Source: Flavobacteriaceae bacterium (GTDB taxonomy: Bacteria; Bacteroidota; Bacteroidia; Flavobacteriales; Flavobacteriaceae). Taken from it: DNA of 5,384 nt. A program made the position numbers and the translations under genes. The notes beneath the pieces are model-generated. The model worked only from the letters and a program-made list of their open reading frames with translations, had not been told where the DNA came from and ran no database searches. Below, piece by piece: positions 1 to 5,020 of the stretch (position 1 is the first letter of the stretch; every line of letters begins with the position of its first letter). The DNA is taken from contig JAESUF010000099.1 in assembly GCA_016763215.1 (NCBI GenBank), positions 1 through 5,384 of the forward strand, in the 5' to 3' direction.

Positions 1-1248
1 TCCTTTTTTTTCTGTTTCATAGAGTGTTTGATAATAGACTAAAGCATTTGTTTTTGTTCGATTGAAAATAGAATCTTTAATAAACGTATATCTCTTGTAA
101 TATTTTGAAGCACTTTTGTAATCATCTTTTGCTTCATAAACCTGAGAAATACTCTTATTTATTTCTAAAATGTTATGATAGTTTTTCGATTTTTCAGCGT
201 CTTTTAAGCTTTTTAAAAAAAGTGTTAATGCAATTTCTTTACGATTAGTTTTGAATAAATAGGTTGCCTTAGCTCTTCTGTATTGCTTGTAATTATTAGC
301 GCTTTTATCTTCTGAAGTTAATAATTTGGTGGCCTTATCTAAATACTCTTTTGATTTTTTTAAATCAGTATCAACGTAAAATTTTGAAAGAGTAGAATAA
401 ATTAAGGAAATATTATTTTGATTGTTTTTCTCTTTTATTGAATACTCGATAGATTTGAGGAGATACTCTTCTTGTTTTTCTTTATTATTGGTTTTCATGT
501 AAGAAGAAAACTGGTTGTAATAATCGATTGAAAGCCCTTCCAGAAAATTAATCTCAAGCTTCTTTTTAATAAGTTGAGCTCTTTCTTCAATAGCTTTTTC
601 TGTAAAACCATTAACGCCATTAATACTAATTATACTGGCCAGGGTGTAAAACATATAACCTCTATCACCCAATTTTTCGTAATATTTTGAAGCCAACTTG
701 TAATCATCAATAGATTTCAAGAAATTCCCCAGCTCAAAATAAACTTGACCTCTAAAAAAAATAGCATCAGCAATATAAATTGAATCACTTGTACTATAAT
801 TAGTAATCGCTAGATTATAATTATTGATCGCTTCCTGAAAATTATTTTCATTAAAATAACTTCCTCCTTTTTTTAAATAGATACCACCTTTAAGGTAACT
901 ACTTGTTGTTTTGTTAAGGTGTTTTTCTGCTTTTTCTGCGAGCTTCATCGCCCTGCCTGGTTGCCCAAGTTGTATATTTATAGTATGAAAAATGCGAATG
1001 GTTTTTTTAATTGCTTTTTCATACTCTTCCATTTCAAAAGCTAAATTGATATAGTTTTCTCCGTACAATGCAGCTTTCTTACTATCTATGTCCTTATAAA
1101 AATAGAATAAACTATCAATAGTATTAAGTTTTACATCTAGACTAGATGTAGTGTCAATTATCGAAGTAAAGTAGTCAGCTTTGTTTTGACCGTTCGAAAG
1201 ATTGAAGCATAATAAGAGGACTACGAATAGGTAATATCTTGCTTTCAT
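1..1248 (-). CDS. TPR-repeat protein, N-terminal part; probable TPR sensor histidine kinase or related regulator (cut by left edge)
   Basis: Seen: an open frame of 416 codons runs from ATG at 1248 to the window edge without a stop, so the C-terminus is missing. Residues 1-20 (MKARYYLFVVLLLCFNLSNG, then QNK) form a signal peptide; Cys14 does not sit in a good lipobox, so it is probably not a lipoprotein. The rest is almost all alpha-helical, with repeated TPR-like units such as F-x-E-A-I-x-x-Y (137-144), a G-x-x-Y/F followed by L-G-N/D (168-176) and Y-K-S-A-S-K-Y-Y (377-384). The visible part ends in YYQTLYETEKKG (405-416). Known: Flavobacteriia encode many periplasmic TPR arrays ending in a Y-E-T-E-K-K coiled stretch, followed by one transmembrane helix and a cytoplasmic histidine kinase or LuxR-type output. 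Inference: this is the sensing half of such a regulator; the output domain is not visible. It lies downstream of the DUF983 gene on the same strand. A TPR protein without an output domain remains possible. Confidence 0.85.
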   Translation of the reverse strand, partial: MKARYYLFVVLLLCFNLSNGQNKADYFTSIIDTTSSLDVKLNTIDSLFYFYKDIDSKKAALYGENYINLAFEMEEYEKAIKKTIRIFHTINIQLGQPGRAMKLAEKAEKHLNKTTSSYLKGGIYLKKGGSYFNENNFQEAINNYNLAITNYSTSDSIYIADAIFFRGQVYFELGNFLKSIDDYKLASKYYEKLGDRGYMFYTLASIISINGVNGFTEKAIEERAQLIKKKLEINFLEGLSIDYYNQFSSYMKTNNKEKQEEYLLKSIEYSIKEKNNQNNISLIYSTLSKFYVDTDLKKSKEYLDKATKLLTSEDKSANNYKQYRRAKATYLFKTNRKEIALTLFLKSLKDAEKSKNYHNILEINKSISQVYEAKDDYKSASKYYKRYTFIKDSIFNRTKTNALVYYQTLYETEKKG

Positions 1249-1357
1249 AAGAGTATCTTATAGAATGAGCCAAATATGGCTAAAAATTAGTAGTAATACG
1301 TACGTGTAAGTATTGGTTTTTAAGCTCCTAATTTGAGGGCATTTAAAGATAAATCAT
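1249..1357. other. 109-bp spacer between the DUF983 and TPR genes
   Basis: No gene is visible here. Three small symmetric sequences are present. One is an imperfect inverted repeat just after the DUF983 stop (TTTAAGCTCCT at 1318-1328 against AGGGCATTTAAA at 1336-1347), which could be a weak terminator. The second is the 8-base palindrome ACGTACGT at 1298-1305. The third is the inverted repeat AGCCA-AATA-TGGCT at 1268-1281, over the candidate -7 element. The spacer length is compatible with either read-through or a separate promoter for the TPR gene. Confidence 0.45.
1271..1278 (-). promoter_or_regulatory. Possible -7 promoter element of the TPR gene
   Basis: The minus strand reads CATATTTG, which matches the Bacteroidota -7 pattern TAnnTTTG except at the first base. 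It ends 22 bases before the ATG at 1248, much like the spacing at the ABC-F gene. No clear -33 TTG is present at the usual distance. The element lies inside a short inverted repeat, AGCCA-AATA-TGGCT (1268-1281), which could be an operator or a leader hairpin. The assignment is tentative. Confidence 0.3.
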
Positions 1358-1741
1358 TTACTTGGATTTACGATTGCTTTCAAAGGTTACAAACATATTA
1401 ATCCATAAAATTCTTGATAATCTAAGGTTAACAGGAGCTAAGAGAATTAGTATACTGAAAATAGCAGCGAAAGATTGTAGAAGTGAAAGACTGAAGACGA
1501 ATTTTGCAAGTAAAAAAGTAATGATAGACAATCCTACAGTAATTCCATAATTTACATACATGGCCCCGTAAAAGAAAGAAGGTTCCATCATGTATTTTAA
1601 ATTACAATGTGGACAGTTTTTATGAAGCTTGGTGATTTTTTTTGGGTGAAAGGAAAATGGAAATTCGAAAAAACCTCCTTCATGACACCGTGGACATTTA
1701 CCTTTGATAACACTATATGATTTTTCCCCTTTTTTGAACAT
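1358..1741 (-). CDS. DUF983 family small membrane protein with two CxxC motifs
   Basis: Seen: 127 residues from ATG at 1741. The N-terminal half is cytosol-like and carries CPRC (16-19) and CPHC (43-46), a pattern expected of a zinc-ribbon-type metal site. It is followed by EPSFFYGAMYVNY (53-65) and two hydrophobic segments at about 66-86 and 88-105. The protein ends with an RLSRILWINMFV block (107-118). Known: paired CxxC motifs, the E-P-x-F-F-Y-G-A-M-Y signature and two membrane helices are the hallmarks of DUF983; its biochemical role is not established. Start choice: the frame extends three codons to a TTG at 1750, but the ATG is preceded by the purine-rich AGAGAAAG about nine bases upstream, and MFKKG is a family-like beginning. 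The gene is divergent from the propeller gene and 109 bp upstream of the TPR gene on the same strand. The length is normal for the family, so the gene looks intact. Confidence 0.88.
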   Translation of the reverse strand: MFKKGEKSYSVIKGKCPRCHEGGFFEFPFSFHPKKITKLHKNCPHCNLKYMMEPSFFYGAMYVNYGITVGLSIITFLLAKFVFSLSLLQSFAAIFSILILLAPVNLRLSRILWINMFVTFESNRKSK

Positions 1742-1814
1742 TATAAACAACTTTCTCTAATTAATTAATACTTTTACATTGAATAAACGTATTTCCCCCA
1801 CAAAAATAACGAAA
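1742..1814. promoter_or_regulatory. Divergent intergenic region driving the DUF983 and propeller genes
   Basis: These 73 bp separate the two start codons and must hold or abut both promoters. The sequence is very AT-rich (for example AATTAATTAATA around 1759-1770). On the plus strand, TACTTTTA at 1769-1776 matches TAnnTTTG except for the last base. On the minus strand, TATTTTTG at 1808-1801 is a full match to the -7 pattern and would serve the DUF983 gene with a leader of about 50 bases. A TTG lies upstream of the latter, but only 14 bases away, which is short for a -33 element. Neither promoter is certain. Confidence 0.45.
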
Positions 1815-1874
1815 ATGAAAAACAAGTACTACATAACCGTCCTATTTTTATCGGTATTCTTTTCAGTAAATGCC
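1815..1874 (+). other. Signal peptide of the propeller protein
   Basis: This stretch encodes a basic start (MKNK), a hydrophobic core and a small-residue end (V-N-A) followed by Q. It is a typical Sec signal peptide I site with predicted cleavage after residue 20. It supports the ATG at 1815 as the true start, because the 12-residue TTG extension would place a long polar basic segment in front of it. Confidence 0.8.
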
Positions 1875-3104
1875 CAATTTCAATGGCATGCAATTCAAAG
1901 TATCGCAAATGATGTAAACAATGGACAACGTTACGATGATGTTTTCTTTTTAAACGAGAACTTAGGTTGGGCAGCCAATGGTTTTTTTGCTGCGATATAT
2001 AAAACTACCGATGGTGGAAACTCGTGGGAATTAAAAGTAGATGGAGATGATTTAGGAGGAGGGTTGTATTTTAGGAATATCGAATTTTTAGATGAAAATA
2101 TTGGTTTCATTGGAACACTAAATAACAAAACATTCAAAACAAATGATGGTGGTGAAACATGGACACAAATAACAAACTTTAGTATAAATCCAATAGCAAT
2201 TTGTGGTTTAGATGCTGTAGGCTCAAGTACAGTTTATGGTTTTGGAGCGTATTTTGAACCTGCTTTTATGATTAAATCTACAGATAGTGGCGCTACATGG
2301 CAATATACGGATATGACTGCTCATGCTACAGCATTGGTAGAGACAAAATTTGTCAATGAAAATTTGGGGTATGCAGCTGGGAAAAGTGCAACAGGAGCTA
2401 TTATTATAAAAACTACTGATGGAGGAGCTACTTGGACCGAAATTGACAATTCTGGGATTGCAGGTGAGTATGTGTGGAAACTTCAAATACTAGATGGTAC
2501 GAGTAATAATGTAATTTTCGGCGCTGTAGAAGCAGAGAGCCCTAACGTAGGAAAACTAATTAAGACTATTGATGCTGGAGCAAACTGGACTACAAAAGCT
2601 GCTCCTGAATCTCATATACAGGCAGTAGGGTTTATTTCTGAAACTCACGGATGGATGGGCGGAAATGGAGCTGGAATTCATGAAACAACAGATGGTGGAG
2701 ATACTTGGACCGATGTAGGAGTTGGAGGGAATTTAAATCGAATTTTTGTTGTGAATTCATCTACGGTATATGCTGCTGGAACAACGGTGTATAAATATAC
2801 AGATCAGACATTGTCTACAGATCAGTACACTACTGAAAGAGTTCCTTTAGAAATAAAAATGCTTGATAATCCCATTGGAGATAATTTAAAGCTTTCAGTT
2901 TCTTATTTAGGTGCAGATAATATATTGATTGAGCTATATGACATCACTGGGAAGTTGATAAAACTCTTAGTAAGAGATCGTATTCAACAAATTAATTATA
3001 CAAAAGAGTACGATTTTGATGTAAGCGAACTTTCTCCTGGATTATATATTCTTGGTTTTCATAATAGCACAGGAAGGCAATCTGTAAAGTTTGTAAAAAA
3101 ATAA
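1815..3104 (+). CDS. Secreted YCF48/BNR-type beta-propeller protein with T9SS C-terminal sorting domain
   Basis: Seen: 429 residues from ATG at 1815. The signal peptide is residues 1-20 (hydrophobic core ITVLFLSVFFSV, cleavage after N-A before QFQW). Residues about 41-330 carry six Asp-box/BNR motifs of the type K-T-T-D-G-G-x-x-W at 63, 108, 154, 199, 250 and 290, mostly 45 residues apart. Most are preceded by an N-E-N-L-G-W/Y-A-A-like strand. A degenerate seventh unit, STVYAAGTTVYKYTD (316-330), suggests a seven-bladed propeller. Residues about 343-429 are a T9SS type A sorting domain: DNPIGDNLKL, ELYDITGKLI, DVSELSPGLYIL and the basic end KFVKK. Known: such proteins cross the inner membrane by Sec and the outer membrane by T9SS, and are released or attached to the cell surface. 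The ligand is unknown; no enzymatic residues are recognisable, so a binding or adhesin role is an inference. A TTG 12 codons upstream (1779) would spoil the signal peptide and is not favoured. Confidence 0.9.
   Translation: MKNKYYITVLFLSVFFSVNAQFQWHAIQSIANDVNNGQRYDDVFFLNENLGWAANGFFAAIYKTTDGGNSWELKVDGDDLGGGLYFRNIEFLDENIGFIGTLNNKTFKTNDGGETWTQITNFSINPIAICGLDAVGSSTVYGFGAYFEPAFMIKSTDSGATWQYTDMTAHATALVETKFVNENLGYAAGKSATGAIIIKTTDGGATWTEIDNSGIAGEYVWKLQILDGTSNNVIFGAVEAESPNVGKLIKTIDAGANWTTKAAPESHIQAVGFISETHGWMGGNGAGIHETTDGGDTWTDVGVGGNLNRIFVVNSSTVYAAGTTVYKYTDQTLSTDQYTTERVPLEIKMLDNPIGDNLKLSVSYLGADNILIELYDITGKLIKLLVRDRIQQINYTKEYDFDVSELSPGLYILGFHNSTGRQSVKFVKK
1935..2804 (+). repeat. Protein-level tandem repeat: six Asp-box blades plus one degenerate blade
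   Basis: The translated units contain KTTDGGNSW, KTNDGGETW, KSTDSGATW, KTTDGGATW, KTIDAGANW and ETTDGGDTW at residues 63, 108, 154, 199, 250 and 290 of the propeller protein. The spacings are 45, 46, 45, 51 and 40 residues. The repeat is clear in the protein and diverged in the DNA, so it is an old propeller fold rather than a recent duplication. The fifth unit is the most irregular, having A in place of the first G and a longer preceding loop. Confidence 0.85.
2841..3101 (+). other. T9SS type A C-terminal sorting domain
   Basis: The final 87 residues of the propeller protein match the Bacteroidota Por secretion tail: an N-P-(I/V)-G-D-N-L-x-L opening strand (352-360), a central L-Y-D-I-T-G-K-L block (374-381), S-P-G-L-Y-I-L (407-413) and a short basic C-terminus. 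Known function: it directs the folded protein across the outer membrane and is then usually removed. It implies that the organism encodes a T9SS elsewhere. Confidence 0.85.
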
Positions 3105-3141
3105 CCCAGAAAATCGAAGCGAATAGACTTCTAGGTTATTT
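3099..3141 (+). terminator. Hairpin overlapping the stop codon of the propeller gene, probable terminator
   Basis: The arms AAATAACCCAGAA (3099-3111) and TTCTAGGTTATTT (3129-3141) pair over 13 positions with one C-A mismatch and a 17-base loop. The left arm contains the TAA stop at 3102-3104. There is no long T-run after the right arm, although the arm itself ends in TTATTT. With its A/T ends it could work weakly in either direction. The position just after a gene makes termination the most natural role. Confidence 0.5.
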
Positions 3142-3171
3142 CAAAAATTGGAGGAAATTAATAGTAGTACC

Positions 3172-3324
3172 CTATTTTAGGTTCTTAGAAGTTTGTGTTT
3201 TTAAAACAAATTCAACAAACTCCTTTAATTCTTTGCCAGAAGTCTTAATAAAGTCTTTAGGTTTTATCCCTTTGTTATTCCCTGTAAACTTGAAATAAAT
3301 ATGATTGAAATCTTGATGGGTCAT
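3172..3324 (-). CDS. Small 50-residue ORF of unknown function, probably the tail of a decayed gene
   Basis: Seen: ATG at 3324 to TAG at 3174-3172. The peptide begins MTHQDFNHIYFKFTGNNKGI, continues with K-P-K-D-F-I-K-T-S-G-K-E-L-K-E-F-V-E-F-V and ends in a basic tail. Its composition and codon use look protein-like. I do not recognise the family. There is no good ribosome binding site at the ATG. An in-frame TTG lies at 3348, and the frame continues upstream across two stop codons with peptide that also looks coding. This suggests a C-terminal remnant rather than a complete small gene. It is oriented opposite to both neighbours and ends 31 bases from the propeller hairpin. Confidence 0.3.
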   Translation of the reverse strand: MTHQDFNHIYFKFTGNNKGIKPKDFIKTSGKELKEFVEFVLKTQTSKNLK

Positions 3325-3468
3325 GTTTTTATAAATGAAATAGTCCAATACTTATAGACGATTCAGATTGTTTTTATACGTTTTTACTTCTTGCAAACCT
3401 ACATTGTGTTTACGTGATTATACGAAGTGTTTAACTCCTTTTTTAGTTAGAAAACCACTTGAAATAGT
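3172..3468 (-). pseudogene. Candidate decayed gene remnant spanning two in-frame stops
   Basis: Reading the frame of the 50-residue ORF further upstream on the minus strand gives three peptide-like blocks. The first (3468-3421) includes GFLTKKGVKHFV, the second (3417-3355) is SRKHNVGLQEVKTYKNNLNRL, and the third (from 3351) is VLDYFIYKNM leading into the ORF. They are separated by TAA at 3420-3418 and TAA at 3354-3352; TGA at 3471-3469 bounds the top. Each TAA is one substitution from a sense codon. Inference: this is the C-terminal part of a gene lost by point mutation. The family is not recognised, and chance open frames in AT-rich DNA remain possible. Confidence 0.3.
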
Positions 3469-3506
3469 TCACTTGTTTTTAAGAGCGTTTTATGTGTTTT
3501 TTTAAC

Positions 3507-3514
3507 TAGTTTTG
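3507..3514 (+). promoter_or_regulatory. -7 promoter element of the ABC-F gene
   Basis: TAGTTTTG is a full match to the Bacteroidota sigma-A -7 pattern TAnnTTTG, ending 24 bases before the ATG at 3539. The predicted leader is therefore only about 15-20 bases. The expected -33 TTG about 17-19 bases upstream is not clear; the nearest TTG is at 3473-3475, too far away. No Shine-Dalgarno-like sequence precedes the start, as is common in this phylum. Confidence 0.5.
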
Positions 3515-3538
3515 CACAAGAATAATTTATAGAATTTC

Positions 3539-5020
3539 ATGCTTAACGTACATAATTTAACAGTCTCTTTTATGGGGACAAATTTGTTTTCTGGTATTAC
3601 CTTTAAATTGAATAAGGGAGATAGAATTGGATTGATAGGGAAGAATGGTGCTGGAAAATCAACGTTGTTAAAAGTGTTGTCAAAAGATATAGAAAGCAGT
3701 GCTGGAACCATGGCTTTTGATAAGGATATCCAGATTGGGTTCTTACGTCAGGATATAGATTTTGTGGAAGGAAGAACCATTCTAGAAGAAGCATACCAAG
3801 CTTTTGAAGAAATTAAAGAGATTGAGCTAAAACTGGATCAAATTAATGACCAATTAGCTACGAGAACTGATTATGAAAGTGAAGAGTATAGTCAGTTAAT
3901 TGTTGATTTAACAGATTTAACAGAACGGTATGAATTACTGGGTGGTTATAACTATCAAGGTGATACAGAGAAAATTTTACAGGGTTTAGGTTTTCAAAGG
4001 GAAGATTTTGACAAGCTAACAGATACCTTCTCCGGAGGATGGAGAATGCGTATTGAGCTGGCAAAACTTCTTTTGCAGAATAACGATATTCTTTTATTGG
4101 ATGAGCCTACAAATCACTTAGATATAGAATCGATTATATGGTTAGAAACCTTTTTGAAATCCTATGCAGGTGCCATTGTGTTGGTTTCGCACGATAAAAT
4201 GTTTTTAGACAATGTTACCAATAGAACAATAGAGATTTCTTTAGGTCAGATTTACGATTATAAAAAACCATATTCTCAATTTTTATTATTGAGAGGAGAG
4301 ATAAAAGAAAAGCAGTTACAAGCTCAGAAAAATCAAGAAAAAGAAATTAAGCAAAAGCAGTTACTTATTAATAAGTTTAAAGCAAAGGCAAGTAAAGCAT
4401 CTATGGCACAATCGTTAATGAAACAATTAGATAAGGTAGAACTTATTGAAGTTGATCAAGACGATAATGCAGCAATGAATGTTCGTTTTGCTATTTCAAA
4501 AGAACCAGGGAAAATTGTTGTTGAAGCTCAAAACATTAGTAAGAGCTATGGTGATAAACAAGTGCTTGAGAATGTAGATTTATTGATAGAACGAAATAGT
4601 AAAATTGCTTTTGTTGGACAAAACGGACAAGGGAAATCGACACTAGCAAAAATAATGGTTGGAGAAATTCCATTTGAAGGGCATTTAAAGCTCGGACATA
4701 ATGTGGAAATAGGATACTTTGCTCAAAATCAATCAGAGCATTTGCCGCCAGAAAAAACCGTTTTAGAAATCATGGAAGATGCTGCAACAGATTCTAACAG
4801 AATGAGAGTTAGAGATATGTTAGGGGCATTCTTATTTGGTGGAGATGCAGCAGATAAAAAGGCAAAGGTTTTGTCTGGTGGAGAAAGAAACCGATTGGCA
4901 TTGTGTAAATTGTTGTTGTCGCCATTCAATGTGCTTATCATGGATGAGCCAACAAACCACTTAGATATTGCATCCAAAAATGTATTGAAAGAAGCTTTAA
5001 AACAGTTAAAGGAACATTAA
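3539..5020 (+). CDS. ABC-F family ATPase, truncated by a frameshift
   Basis: Seen: 493 residues from ATG at 3539. Nucleotide-binding domain 1 has Walker A GKNGAGKST (34-42), an arm-like helical insertion (about 86-136), signature FSGGW (164-168), Walker B LLLDEPTNHLD (185-195) and H-loop VSHD (His218). A charged helical linker follows (about 243-305, with KAKASKASMAQSLMKQLDKV). Domain 2 has Walker A GQNGQGKST (360-368), LSGGE (445-449) and IMDEPTNHLD (467-476). The frame then ends after LKEH at TAA 5018-5020. Known: ABC-F proteins are soluble, have two ATPase domains and no membrane part, and act on the ribosome through the linker; the linker resembles the YheS/Uup-type housekeeping groups rather than a known resistance class. 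Odd: domain 2 stops before its H-loop, which appears in another frame directly downstream (VVSHDRDF). As read, the product would be about 120 residues too short. Confidence 0.93.
   Translation: MLNVHNLTVSFMGTNLFSGITFKLNKGDRIGLIGKNGAGKSTLLKVLSKDIESSAGTMAFDKDIQIGFLRQDIDFVEGRTILEEAYQAFEEIKEIELKLDQINDQLATRTDYESEEYSQLIVDLTDLTERYELLGGYNYQGDTEKILQGLGFQREDFDKLTDTFSGGWRMRIELAKLLLQNNDILLLDEPTNHLDIESIIWLETFLKSYAGAIVLVSHDKMFLDNVTNRTIEISLGQIYDYKKPYSQFLLLRGEIKEKQLQAQKNQEKEIKQKQLLINKFKAKASKASMAQSLMKQLDKVELIEVDQDDNAAMNVRFAISKEPGKIVVEAQNISKSYGDKQVLENVDLLIERNSKIAFVGQNGQGKSTLAKIMVGEIPFEGHLKLGHNVEIGYFAQNQSEHLPPEKTVLEIMEDAATDSNRMRVRDMLGAFLFGGDAADKKAKVLSGGERNRLALCKLLLSPFNVLIMDEPTNHLDIASKNVLKEALKQLKEH

Larger units (their letters stand above)
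3105..3538. other. 434-bp intergenic region
   Basis: The gap contains, in order, most of the stop-codon hairpin, the minus-strand remnant at 3172-3468 and a T-rich promoter stretch before the ABC-F gene (3481-3538). I found no tRNA, no transposon ends and no repeat shared with the rest of the window. Its length is large compared with the 73- and 109-bp spacers to the left, which fits a lost gene. Confidence 0.6.

Noticed and set aside
1362..1550. 62-codon plus-strand open frame inside the DUF983 gene
   Set aside because: It lies antisense to a well-supported membrane protein gene and shows no protein features of its own.
1742..1750. TTG start three codons upstream for the DUF983 gene
   Set aside because: The ATG at 1741 has a purine-rich sequence at suitable distance and gives a family-like N-terminus.
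1779..1814. Twelve-codon upstream extension of the propeller gene from a TTG
   Set aside because: It would put a polar basic stretch in front of a clean signal peptide; the ATG at 1815 is far more plausible.
1931..2486. Minus-strand open frames of 68 and 87 codons within the propeller gene
   Set aside because: They are antisense shadows; the plus-strand protein has clear repeats, a signal peptide and a sorting domain.
2001..2708. Sialidase or other glycosidase function suggested by the Asp-box (BNR) motifs
   Set aside because: Asp boxes mark the propeller fold only. The arginine triad, Tyr and Glu of sialidases cannot be identified, and the pattern fits the YCF48-like group better.
3301..3357. 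18-codon plus-strand ORF in the intergenic gap
   Set aside because: It is too short, has no ribosome binding site and overlaps the better minus-strand frame.
3105..3538. Insertion sequence or CRISPR array in the long intergenic gap
   Set aside because: No terminal inverted repeats, target duplications, transposase motifs or regularly spaced repeats are visible.
3502..4064. Minus-strand open frames of 63 to 69 codons over the start of the ABC-F gene
   Set aside because: They are antisense to conserved ATPase motifs and have odd composition.
4729..4977. 82-codon minus-strand open frame within the second ATPase domain
   Set aside because: It is a shadow of the conserved LSGGE and DEPTNHLD coding region.
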